Virus record (IMG/VR): IMGVR_UViG_3300030380_002011
Location: 1-43,542 of that record
Length of the DNA: 43,542 nucleotides
Source: a virus
Reading direction: 5' to 3' (one strand)
Part shown: one piece after another, positions 6,339-13,634 of the stretch
Position numbering within the stretch: the first letter of the stretch is position 1
How the letters are laid out: every line of letters begins with the position of its first letter
The notes under the pieces: model-generated
The model's input: only the letters and a program-made list of their open reading frames with translations
Told to the model about the DNA's origin: nothing
The model's database searches: none
Position numbers and translations under genes: made by a program

Positions 6339-7223
6339 ATGGCTACAGTAAGGATGTCAAAGACATTAATAGATCAGATTCTTAACAACTTTAAGAATCA
6401 GTGTGCAACAGCATACGCAAACAACAGTGGAGTTGGAGACTTTGTACAAGAAGTTAACAGGTCACTTCATTCACCAGATTTCTATGCTCTTATTGATAAA
6501 CATCAAGAGTATCAAGAAATGGTTGAAGCATTTAGAACAAAAAATAATGAACAAAATGCTCATTATTATGAGAGAAATACAGAACAATCTAGATTTCCAT
6601 TTACTTTATGTAAATCAGTTTTCTTTGTTGTAAATGCAAACAGGCCTGATATGGAAAATAGGACTCAACTAGATACTTGGTCTATGGAAACATATGATAC
6701 AGGTTCTTTAGAAGAAAGAACTACTAATAAAGCAGAGAACTTTGTTCAAGGTGATCGATTGATTGAGTTAGAAGTAACTAATCCTATGGAAGCTTTAGAT
6801 GAATATGATACCTCTGTAAAAGGTATGCCTTTTTATAAAGCACCAAGAGATGATCGTCCTTGGAATTTGCATGATGACTTTAGACATCAAACAGTACAAG
6901 CAAAAAATCCAATAGTTATCTCAGAAACTTCAGATATACAACGACTAGAAACTGTAGCGGGTGGTACATTCAAAATAAAACAAGCAGTAGAAGATATGGA
7001 AAACTACTTGAACCAATTGACTACTTTAAAACAGTTTGTTGATAATTGGTCAGGTGGTTCAGAACTTGTTCCAGATGAATATCTGCAAAGACTCAACAAA
7101 AAAGTTGTAAGAAACAAAGCAACGCTTGATGTCCCTACTCTAGCTGATGACTTAAAAGCAGATATTAATACTGCAATTTTTGAAAACAAACTTCTAGGTG
7201 AAGATGACAAATCAACAGCGTAA
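6339..7223 (+). CDS. MATVRM-type protein B, 294 aa
   Basis: Starts MATVRMSKTLIDQIL and ends KLLGEDDKSTA, resembling the gene at 3985 at both ends. The middle is longer and carries its own sequence (aromatic and acidic, with FRHQTVQAKNPIVISETSD). No enzyme motif, cysteine cluster or membrane helix is visible. A strong AGGAGG site precedes ATG. The relationship suggests duplication and divergence of a component that works with the MoxR/VWA pair. The 3' end overlaps the next small gene by 20 bases. Confidence 0.8.
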   Translation: MATVRMSKTLIDQILNNFKNQCATAYANNSGVGDFVQEVNRSLHSPDFYALIDKHQEYQEMVEAFRTKNNEQNAHYYERNTEQSRFPFTLCKSVFFVVNANRPDMENRTQLDTWSMETYDTGSLEERTTNKAENFVQGDRLIELEVTNPMEALDEYDTSVKGMPFYKAPRDDRPWNLHDDFRHQTVQAKNPIVISETSDIQRLETVAGGTFKIKQAVEDMENYLNQLTTLKQFVDNWSGGSELVPDEYLQRLNKKVVRNKATLDVPTLADDLKADINTAIFENKLLGEDDKSTA

Positions 7224-7377
7224 GTTAATATTTCATCTTCTAGTAGAGAATAGACTTATGTTAGAAGGGTTTGCAGAAAGAGCTGGAGACCCTTCTTTAA
7301 CCGCAAAATATTTAGAGGAAATAAAGTTAAACCAAGAAGCAACTTTATCTTTTTCAAAGTTATTAAGAGATTCTTAA
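7204..7377 (+). CDS. Small helical hypothetical protein, 57 aa
   Basis: MTNQQRKLIFHLLVENRLML... to SKLLRDS, almost entirely helical and charged. It starts within the end of the MATVRM-type B gene, with no strong ribosome site of its own other than AGGTGAAG upstream (7196-7203), suggesting translational coupling. Its stop codon (7375-7377) falls inside the 5' arm of the predicted RNA stem at 7371, so translation could affect folding of that element. Confidence 0.6.
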   Translation: MTNQQRKLIFHLLVENRLMLEGFAERAGDPSLTAKYLEEIKLNQEATLSFSKLLRDS

Positions 7378-7452
7378 CTTCACTCCTCAATAGCTGCGCG
7401 GGTTCAGGCGGCGTAATCGAAGTAAATGTGTGTGACACGGCGAAGTTAAGAA
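7371..7452 (+). ncRNA. Candidate structured RNA 1 (82 nt)
   Basis: The ends form a perfect 11-bp stem, 7371-7381 with 7442-7452. Inside, 7391-7400 holds GCTGC that can pair with GCGGC near 7409 over a GCGGGTTCAG loop, and GTGT/ACAC (about 7428-7438) forms a small hairpin. The result is a branched fold closed by a long helix. It is too long in the closing stem and lacks the arm pattern for a tRNA. It lies between the 57-aa and 118-aa genes. Orientation is assumed from the neighbours. Confidence 0.45.
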
Positions 7453-7457
7453 AGAGA

Positions 7458-7504
7458 TGGGGTTTTGTTTATTTCCCCAGGCTCATATTCATTAATATAT
7501 TAAT
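7458..7504. promoter_or_regulatory. Hairpin and palindrome before the 118-aa gene
   Basis: TGGGG (7458-7462) pairs with CCCCA (7475-7479), and ATTAATATATTAAT (7491-7504) is a perfect 14-bp palindrome. CCCC at 7508-7511 could compete with the first hairpin, allowing two alternative folds. TATGAT at 7541-7546 is a possible -10 box, without a good -35. The stretch 7378-7566 has no gene and appears to be regulatory. Confidence 0.4.
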
Positions 7505-7566
7505 GGACCCCGTTAATTTACTACTGAACCCACTTTTAGGTATGATATGAATATAGGAGGTTATAT

Positions 7567-7923
7567 ATGTCTTATCATGACGAAGAATTCATCTACGACA
7601 ATATGTCAACTTACGATGTTAATTTTACTAACTGGTTTCGAATGGTTAACAGAGAAAGAAGAAATTACTCTGAACCAGAATACAGCTATGAACATGGCTA
7701 CGAAACATTCAAAAAAATGTACAACATGGAGGAAAAAATGGGTGCACTAAAAGCTTACATGAACGATATACACGACTCTTGTATTGATATTGGAGTTACA
7801 GCTACTGCTGAAAAGTTCAAGATTTCTCAACAAGAAGTTAAAAATACAACAATGGTTTGGGCCGGACACGATGGAACTTGGGAAGATTTTGTTTCATACA
7901 GCCCAGATGATTTTAAAGAATAA
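7567..7923 (+). CDS. Hypothetical protein with possible helix-turn-helix, 118 aa
   Basis: Begins MSYHDEEFIYDNMSTYD, acidic and aromatic. The second half, ATAEKFKISQQEVKNTTMVWAG (about residues 79-100), has the rhythm of a helix-turn-helix segment (an alanine and an I-S-x-x-x-V turn), so a DNA-binding role is possible but not demonstrated. A strong GGAGG site precedes the ATG by 6 bases. It is a single gene flanked by the two candidate structured RNAs. Confidence 0.7.
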   Translation: MSYHDEEFIYDNMSTYDVNFTNWFRMVNRERRNYSEPEYSYEHGYETFKKMYNMEEKMGALKAYMNDIHDSCIDIGVTATAEKFKISQQEVKNTTMVWAGHDGTWEDFVSYSPDDFKE

Positions 7924-7928
7924 GTTTC

Positions 7929-8027
7929 GTAACGTACAAGGCTGATACGACCGATGACGCTAGAGATCTCAAAAGCAGTTTAAACCCTGCAGCGTACTGC
8001 CGCCTGATACCAAACCTTGTGCGTTAC
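7929..8027 (+). ncRNA. Candidate structured RNA 2 (99 nt), possible leader of the next gene
   Basis: A 13-bp stem with one G-T wobble closes the element (7929-7941 with 8015-8027). Inside, ACGCT can pair with AGCGT and GCAG with CTGC as a nested hairpin, and CTGATAC occurs twice (7942-7948 and 8004-8010) just inside the closing stem. It fills nearly the whole space between two genes and ends 15 bases before ATG 8043, which has no Shine-Dalgarno. It could be a cis-regulatory leader or a separate small RNA. I cannot match it to a known riboswitch, ribozyme or tRNA. Confidence 0.5.
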
Positions 8028-8042
8028 ACCTTATAAAAAACT

Positions 8043-8411
8043 ATGAAAACTAATATATCAATTGAACTTACTGATGCTGAACGACTTAACTTAGGTCAAA
8101 AGTATTATAAAAAAAAGAGAATGATCACTCGTGCAGATCTTAATACAATTATTAAGAACTACATTGGTAATATACTCGAAGCTACACCCCCAACTGTTGA
8201 ACAAAGATTAGAAGACCCATTGTTAAAAAAAGAATGGAACAGTCTTAGTCAACTTAAAACTTATCTGATCAAAGAAGGACAGACTAACATTGTTATGTTT
8301 GATGGATTTCAATTAGTCGTTAAAGACGATGAAGGAAGACACTATGCTTACACTCTTAGCTGTGATGAGTTACATAAAACTAAAACTACAGAGAAAGGTA
8401 TAAAAATATAA
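8043..8411 (+). CDS. Hypothetical protein, 122 aa
   Basis: MKTNISIELTDAERLNLGQKYY... The first 50 residues (a strand, then helices with many Lys/Arg) are reminiscent of small DNA-binding folds such as ribbon-helix-helix, but no signature is clear. The C-terminal half is a mixed beta segment (NIVMFDGFQLVVKDDEGRHYAYTL). There is no ribosome site before ATG 8043, unlike nearly all neighbours, and the structured RNA element ends 15 bases upstream, so initiation may depend on that structure. It ends at a bidirectional terminator. Confidence 0.7.
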   Translation: MKTNISIELTDAERLNLGQKYYKKKRMITRADLNTIIKNYIGNILEATPPTVEQRLEDPLLKKEWNSLSQLKTYLIKEGQTNIVMFDGFQLVVKDDEGRHYAYTLSCDELHKTKTTEKGIKI

Positions 8412-8441
8412 AAAAGGGGCTACCGAAGTAAACCCCTTTTT
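8411..8441. terminator. Bidirectional intrinsic terminator
   Basis: AAAAAGGGG (8411-8419) pairs perfectly with CCCCTTTTT (8433-8441); an inner TAC-CGAA-GTA mini-stem extends the fold. The flanking A and T runs let it work on both strands, ending the plus-strand 122-aa gene and the minus-strand gene that stops at 8462. Confidence 0.92.
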
Positions 8442-8461
8442 ATTTAGCAGTTCTAGCTAAC

Positions 8462-8869
8462 TTAAGATACGTATACCCAAAGTTCGATGGTACCTGTACC
8501 ACCACCAGCTGGACCGGCTTGTACTGTGATGTCAATTGTGTCATCAGATGAGTACTCGTATGGTGCAAAAGCTGCGTCTGTTTTGTCTACGCCACCAGCT
8601 TGTCCACTTGTAGAACCATCAATGATTCTGTCAGTGTCGCCGCCGTCGCCAACATCAAGGACTAGCGTTGTACCTGTGTCTAAGTCATCCACTTTAAGAA
8701 CAACATCATGCACAGTTTCACCTGCAAATACGTCAACCATTTTTATTACATCACTTGTTGCAACAGCAGTAGTAGCTTCAAACTTTGAATACCTAACACC
8801 TAGTTGCCCAGATGGAAAAGGTTTAAAAGATTGATTACCACTTACCACGTCTGAAGTATAAGTCGCCAT
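8462..8869 (-). CDS. Probable structural (head decoration-like) protein, 135 aa
   Basis: MATYTSDVVSGNQSFKPFPSGQLGV... is a beta-rich, Gly/Asp/Thr-rich, lysine-poor protein with repeated strand patterns (VHDVVLKVDDLDTG, LVLDVGDGGDTDRI, TGTIELWVYVS). It resembles small virion surface or decoration-type proteins seen in marine phages; the family name is not certain. It is the only minus-strand gene in the plus-strand early region, far from the other virion genes, with its own consensus-like promoter (8919-8946), a dyad at the start site and a shared terminator. It therefore behaves as an independent transcription unit like a moron. Confidence 0.75.
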   Translation of the reverse strand: MATYTSDVVSGNQSFKPFPSGQLGVRYSKFEATTAVATSDVIKMVDVFAGETVHDVVLKVDDLDTGTTLVLDVGDGGDTDRIIDGSTSGQAGGVDKTDAAFAPYEYSSDDTIDITVQAGPAGGGTGTIELWVYVS

Positions 8870-8890
8870 AGTTTCACCTTATTATTTTAC

Positions 8891-8912
8891 TATTACACAC
8901 CATTGTGTAATA
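8891..8912. promoter_or_regulatory. Operator-like perfect dyad at the minus-strand start site
   Basis: TATTACACA (8891-8899) and TGTGTAATA (8904-8912) are perfect 9-bp inverted repeats around CCAT. The dyad begins 6 bases downstream of the minus-strand -10 box, so it covers the expected transcription start and first bases. That placement suits a repressor site; as RNA it would be a stable 5' hairpin in the leader. Confidence 0.6.
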
Positions 8913-8918
8913 CTTTCC

Positions 8919-8946
8919 CTTATAGGCAATTTTTTTCAAATGTCAA
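8919..8946 (-). promoter_or_regulatory. Strong sigma70-type promoter for the 135-aa gene
   Basis: On the minus strand, TTGACA (8946-8941) and TATAAG (8924-8919) are separated by 16 bases. The -35 is a perfect consensus and the -10 differs at one base. It points at the 135-aa structural-like gene with a leader of about 45 bases containing AAGGTG before the ATG. Confidence 0.8.
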
Positions 8947-8967
8947 ATTTAATTAAGGAGTAATTAA

Positions 8968-9189
8968 ATGACACAACCCCCGAAATATGTGTATGTAAAA
9001 AGGAATCCAATAAATCCTTATACTTACACTAACCCAAAAGATCTACCATATTTGCAATGGAAACGCGTTAAAGTTTCTGTTGCCTATAATATGTGTGTTA
9101 GTAAAAGAATAGGGTGGGAACGAGCAAGAGAACAAGAATACCAATTATGGCGTGAACAAATGATTCACTTAGGCCACAAAATAGTTTAG
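8968..9189 (+). CDS. Small basic hypothetical protein, 73 aa
   Basis: MTQPPKYVYVKRNPINPYTYTNP..., Tyr- and Pro-rich at the N-terminus and Arg/Lys/Glu-rich helical at the C-terminus. AAGGAG precedes the ATG. It opens the DNA metabolism operon and ends 8 bases before the DNA polymerase gene. Not recognised; possibly a polymerase accessory by position only. Confidence 0.65.
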   Translation: MTQPPKYVYVKRNPINPYTYTNPKDLPYLQWKRVKVSVAYNMCVSKRIGWERAREQEYQLWREQMIHLGHKIV

Positions 9190-9197
9190 GAGTAACT

Positions 9198-10997
9198 ATG
9201 CAAAAATTATATCTAGATTTCGAAACTTATTATGATGTTCATTTTAGTCTTACAAAGATGACCACAGCCCAGTATGTAAATGATGAACAATTTTCTGTAT
9301 GGGGCGTGGGTATCAAAGTAGAAGATGAACCAACACAATGGATCCCAGGTGATGAATGTTTTGATGTATTACACTCTATTGACTGGGACAATACCGCTGT
9401 AATTTGTCACAACACTTTGTTTGATGCATACATTCTTACGCAGCACTATGGAGTTACACCAAAGTACTATTACGATACTGCAGCAATGAGCCGAGGTATT
9501 TATCCAAATGAAAGTGCAAGTTTGAAAGCTGTGGCCAAACGTGTGTTTCCAAACGATGAATCAATGCGTAAAGGTGAAGAACTAGTTACTGCAAAAGGTA
9601 TAAAAGATCTCCCACCAGATGTCGAAGAAAGTATTGCAGGATATTGTATACAAGACGTAGATCTGACTTATGCAATCTTCAATCAGTTTATTGCTGGTTA
9701 CCCACAACAAGAACTAGATCTCATAGATCTTACTTGTAGGATGTTTGTAGAACCAAAGATTATATTAGATAAACAAATGCTTAGAGACCACCGAGATAAT
9801 GTAATCGAAACTACTAAGAACCTAATAGAAGAAAGTGGACTTACAAGAGAGGTCCTGGCTTCCCAGGTTAAGTTTACACAACACTTGACCGAAGAGCTAG
9901 GACTTGTAATACCTAAAAAGAAAAGCCCACGCACAGGAGAAATGATTCCAGCACTTGGTAAATCTGATTCAGGTTACATACAAATGTGTAACGCCCACCC
10001 AGAATACAAACACATCTGGGATGCCAGGGAGGCTGTAAAGTCACGTATTGAAGAGACAAGAGCAAATAGATTTCTTGATTCAGTAAATCCTGATGGCACT
10101 TTCTCTATACCGTTACGTTACTATGCTGCGCATACAGGACGCTTTGGCGGTGCAGAAAAACTTAATCTACAGAACCTACCCAGAGGATCTAAGTTACGTA
10201 CTGCATTACAGTCCCCAGCAGGTCAACTAATGTATATCGCTGATTTATCTAATATTGAAGCACGGATGCTCGCTTGGTTAGCTAAAGAACAAGACCTAGT
10301 TGATGCTTTTGCAACAGGTAGAGATGTCTATTGTGAGTTTGCTAGTCAAATATATGGTAGAGAAATTACAAAAGCTGACAAGCTAGAACGTTATGTAGGC
10401 AAGACTGCAATACTAGGACTTGGCTATGGTATGGGAGCTCCGAAGTTTAAGATGACTTTGAAGTCAGGTTCACCCTCTGTAGAAGTTACAGACTCTACAG
10501 CGCTAGCTATTGTAAGCCAGTATCGAGCTATGTACCCAAACATTCCGATGTTATGGAATGGTTGTAAGAACTTACTTTATGCAATGATGAACCGTAGTTC
10601 GTTGGGCATGAGTTATGGACCGTTGACCGTAGATACAAATGCCATCCGGTTGCCTAATGACATGCATCTTAAATACCCACAACTAACCTATCAAAGCGGT
10701 CAGTTTGTTTACTTCTCAGGTAAAAGTGTTATACGTACGCATGGCCCTAGGATGACAGAAAACATTGTTCAAGCTCTAGCAAGAATAGTTATTACCGAAC
10801 AAATGCTCGAAATACAAAACTTACCAGAAGTATCAGTTGTATTACAGATACACGATGAAGTAGTGGCAATTGGTTCTGATGGAGAAGCCGACAAGACATT
10901 AGAAAAAATTCTAGCTATAATGAAAACACCTCTATCTTGGTGTCAAGATCTACCGTTAGATGCAGAGGGAAACTACAGCACAAGTTATGACAAATGA
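9198..10997 (+). CDS. polA: DNA polymerase I (family A) with 3'-5' exonuclease, Leu at the 762-equivalent position
   Basis: 599 aa. The N-terminal DEDD exonuclease is intact, with LDFET (D7, E9), a CHNTLFDAY segment and a YCIQDVDLT segment. The polymerase part shows motif A ADLSNIEARMLAWL, motif B RYVGKTAILGLGYG (R398, K402, L406) and motif C QIHDEVV. By alignment with E. coli Pol I R754/K758/F762, position 762 is leucine. In marine phages this residue correlates with replication style: Phe/Tyr in fast lytic phages, Leu in temperate or slower ones. No 5' nuclease domain. It overlaps the CsrA-like gene by 4 bases (ATGA). Confidence 0.96.
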   Translation: MQKLYLDFETYYDVHFSLTKMTTAQYVNDEQFSVWGVGIKVEDEPTQWIPGDECFDVLHSIDWDNTAVICHNTLFDAYILTQHYGVTPKYYYDTAAMSRGIYPNESASLKAVAKRVFPNDESMRKGEELVTAKGIKDLPPDVEESIAGYCIQDVDLTYAIFNQFIAGYPQQELDLIDLTCRMFVEPKIILDKQMLRDHRDNVIETTKNLIEESGLTREVLASQVKFTQHLTEELGLVIPKKKSPRTGEMIPALGKSDSGYIQMCNAHPEYKHIWDAREAVKSRIEETRANRFLDSVNPDGTFSIPLRYYAAHTGRFGGAEKLNLQNLPRGSKLRTALQSPAGQLMYIADLSNIEARMLAWLAKEQDLVDAFATGRDVYCEFASQIYGREITKADKLERYVGKTAILGLGYGMGAPKFKMTLKSGSPSVEVTDSTALAIVSQYRAMYPNIPMLWNGCKNLLYAMMNRSSLGMSYGPLTVDTNAIRLPNDMHLKYPQLTYQSGQFVYFSGKSVIRTHGPRMTENIVQALARIVITEQMLEIQNLPEVSVVLQIHDEVVAIGSDGEADKTLEKILAIMKTPLSWCQDLPLDAEGNYSTSYDK

Positions 10998-11167
10998 GCA
11001 ATCTTATACTTACAAGAAGAAAGAAAGAAGGAGTCATTATCTACAAAGATGATGAAGTCATCGCTGAAGTTGTTGTAACTAGCCTTGGCCCTAAACAATG
11101 TAAGCTCGGTTTTGTAGCTAAAGAAAATGTTAAAATAGATAGAAAAGAAATATACAAAAAGAAATAG
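10994..11167 (+). CDS. csrA: CsrA-like carbon storage regulator
   Basis: 57 aa. MSNLILTRRKKEGVIIY aligns with the CsrA N-terminus (LILTRR-GE), VVVTSLGPKQCKLGFVA with the central strands (VTVLGVKGNQVRIGI-A), and VKIDRKEIY (46-54) with V-VHREEIY. The RNA-contact arginine of CsrA (R44 in E. coli) corresponds to R50. CsrA dimers bind GGA-containing hairpins over ribosome sites and repress or stabilise mRNAs. The gene overlaps polA by 4 bases and ends 9 bases before the primase-helicase, so it is made with the replisome. It could retune host metabolism or the phage's own GGAGG-led messages. The typical long C-terminal tail is absent. Confidence 0.88.
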   Translation: MSNLILTRRKKEGVIIYKDDEVIAEVVVTSLGPKQCKLGFVAKENVKIDRKEIYKKK

Positions 11168-11176
11168 GAGGTTTGT

Positions 11177-13621
11177 ATGGAAATAGTTTTTCTACAAGCA
11201 AAGAAAAAACTAATAAAAGAAATATCAAAGGACGCAACTACACCCTACCCCCTTGTTAAAAAGTTTACTTCTCATCATTTCAATGTAAAGAAAACACAAA
11301 AAGGAATTGAAGATTTCTACGCACACTTACAAACCGCAGCAGCTGCAGGTATGTGTTTACACAAAGGCCTATTGTTACGTAACTTACAAGATGAGCCCAG
11401 GGCTTTAGTAGCTGACAGAAACGCCCCAACTGAATTATTAGTTATTGATATAGATGGCTTACAAATGCCAGCTCAGGATCTAACTGATGTACAAACACTA
11501 GCAGAGAAGATTGTTGTACATCTTCCAGAAGAGTTTCAGAATGTGTCTTACATTGCTCAAGCTAGCGCATCATTAGGTTTAAAACAAGATAAAGTCTCAC
11601 TTCATTTATTCTTTTTCTTAAAACATGCAGTACATCCAAAGACCCTGAAGGAGTGGTTGAAGATGTTAAATTATGAAACCGATATACTAGCTAAACACTT
11701 AAAGCTATCTGCTAATGGTCAAAGTTTAAGTTACACCTTAGACCCTTCAGTTGCAGACAACAGTAAATTAATTTATTTATCTGCACCAAAGTTTGTTGAC
11801 ATACAAGACCCGATAGCTGGAGACAGGTTTGTACACATCAAACGTGGTTCGCCAACCTTAGATCTTAATGTAAGTAACATAAACCCAGAAAGAGTTCATA
11901 ACTTAGGAATACAAATAAAAGATAATCTCCGTAAAAAACTAAACTTACCTAAGAAATCTGAAAAGATTAGATCAATTACAATTGCAGGAGAGTCTCAAGA
12001 AGTCTTACAAAACCCAGATAAAATGACTATAGATATAGTCCGTGTAAATGAACCTTACGTAAACTGTAATGTAAATGGAGGCGACAGTAATGGATATTAC
12101 TTCTTACTTAGCAACCCACATTATATGTACAACTTCAAAGGAGAACCTGTTTGGGAAATACAAAAAGCAGATCCAGAGTTTTATAAAAGTATATTTGAAA
12201 CTTTCGCTGATAAAATAGATGGTGATCAAAAACTAAAACCAATAGTTCTTAGAGATTTCTACACTGATACTTATTTCAATGGTATTTATGATGAAAACAA
12301 AGAACAGTTTACAGACGATTATCCACTCACTCCTACGCAGAAATCTTCTTTAAACGACTTTATGCGTACACATAATCGTACGCTGCCTGACTATGTACCA
12401 GATGCACAAGTTGTATTTGATCCAGCATCTGATAAAGGCATACAACTAGAACAACCTCCATATCACGTTAATTTATATAGAAAAACTTCTTACATGCTAC
12501 AAGCAAAAGAAACGGTCGAACTTGAATATGGGACTGCAAAAAAACTACAAGAACGTATACCTAACATATACAAATTAATACATCACATATTAGGCGGAGG
12601 CGATACTGAGTTTGAACATTTCATAAATTGGTTAGCTTATATTTACCAAAATAAACAAAAAACTATGACCGCATGGATATTTACAGGTGTACCAGGTACC
12701 GGTAAAGGTTTGTTTGTACATAAAATATTAAAACCTTTATTCGGTGAACAACAAGTCCCAATGCGTTCATTAGAAAATATAGAAGAACAATTTAATTTAT
12801 ACATGCGCACAGCGCTCTTCTTAGTTGTAGATGAATTTCGTATGAGTGACTCTGGCAACACCAATCGTATGGCTGATAAATTAAAACATCAGGTTACTGA
12901 ACCTACATTAACTATCCGTGCTATGCGTACAAACCAAGTCGAGCTGCCAAGTTTTTGTAACTTTATCTTTCTTACAAACAGAGGAGATGCTGTAAAGATT
13001 GAAGATGGAGATAGACGTTACAACGTAGGCCCCAGGCAAGAAAGTAAGTTACAGCACTCAATACCTGAGTTATTAGATAACTTAGACCAATTGTCATCTG
13101 AGTTATATTACTTCGCCGGTGTCTTACAAGCTTTCCAGGTAGATAATCGTATGGCACATACAGCGTTAGAAAATGATGCTAAACAACAAATGAAGCAAGT
13201 ATCTATGTCTGTACTAGAAGAATTTGCACATGCAATAAAAGAAAAGAACTTAGAATACTTTATAGAAATATTAGATATAGAAATTACAAACACATTTGAT
13301 GCAGGTGGCATTGCATCAGCGCAACGTTATGTAAAAGATTGGATTTCAAAAGTTGGTGTAGAAACTGTTATACCAATGCAGCATTTCAAAGTTGTATATG
13401 ATGTACTTACAGATAGCCGTAACAAGCTGTCTCAAAGAGACTTTTCAAAAGCAATGTCTAGGTTAAATGTTGTTACTAGAAGAAAAAGAGTATCGTCTGA
13501 CAAACACGCTAGCATTCCTCGCGGGGTTGTAATAACTTGGAAACTCGAAGATAATGTTAAAGATACTTTAATAAAAGATCATTTCGACGAAAAAGATTTA
13601 AAACTTTTAGCAACAAAATAA
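11177..13621 (+). CDS. Primase-helicase (AEP-type primase plus SF3-like helicase)
   Basis: 814 aa. N-terminal archaeo-eukaryotic primase-like motifs are LLVIDIDG (D91, D93), SLHLFF (S141, H143) and a third acidic site near LDPSV (D189). The C-terminal helicase has Walker A GVPGTGKG (504-511), Walker B LFLVVDEF (about 538-545) and a sensor-like block PSFCNFIFLTNRGDAVKIEDGDRRY, as in phage/plasmid DUF5906-type helicases. One protein would thus prime and unwind at the fork with the PolA encoded just upstream. Strong AGGAGG site overlaps the end of csrA. Confidence 0.88.
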   Translation: MEIVFLQAKKKLIKEISKDATTPYPLVKKFTSHHFNVKKTQKGIEDFYAHLQTAAAAGMCLHKGLLLRNLQDEPRALVADRNAPTELLVIDIDGLQMPAQDLTDVQTLAEKIVVHLPEEFQNVSYIAQASASLGLKQDKVSLHLFFFLKHAVHPKTLKEWLKMLNYETDILAKHLKLSANGQSLSYTLDPSVADNSKLIYLSAPKFVDIQDPIAGDRFVHIKRGSPTLDLNVSNINPERVHNLGIQIKDNLRKKLNLPKKSEKIRSITIAGESQEVLQNPDKMTIDIVRVNEPYVNCNVNGGDSNGYYFLLSNPHYMYNFKGEPVWEIQKADPEFYKSIFETFADKIDGDQKLKPIVLRDFYTDTYFNGIYDENKEQFTDDYPLTPTQKSSLNDFMRTHNRTLPDYVPDAQVVFDPASDKGIQLEQPPYHVNLYRKTSYMLQAKETVELEYGTAKKLQERIPNIYKLIHHILGGGDTEFEHFINWLAYIYQNKQKTMTAWIFTGVPGTGKGLFVHKILKPLFGEQQVPMRSLENIEEQFNLYMRTALFLVVDEFRMSDSGNTNRMADKLKHQVTEPTLTIRAMRTNQVELPSFCNFIFLTNRGDAVKIEDGDRRYNVGPRQESKLQHSIPELLDNLDQLSSELYYFAGVLQAFQVDNRMAHTALENDAKQQMKQVSMSVLEEFAHAIKEKNLEYFIEILDIEITNTFDAGGIASAQRYVKDWISKVGVETVIPMQHFKVVYDVLTDSRNKLSQRDFSKAMSRLNVVTRRKRVSSDKHASIPRGVVITWKLEDNVKDTLIKDHFDEKDLKLLATK

Positions 13622-13634
13622 CAGGATATTATTT

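Noticed and set aside
7371-8027. tRNA, hammerhead or other known ribozyme in the two structured elements
   Set aside because: Closing stems are 11 and 13 bp, no anticodon/T-arm pattern is found, and the hammerhead core CTGATGA...GAAA is missing; CTGATAC alone is not enough.
8487-8834. Plus-strand frame of 115 codons opposite the 135-aa structural-like gene
   Set aside because: It is a shadow of a gene with clear promoter, ribosome site and terminator on the minus strand.
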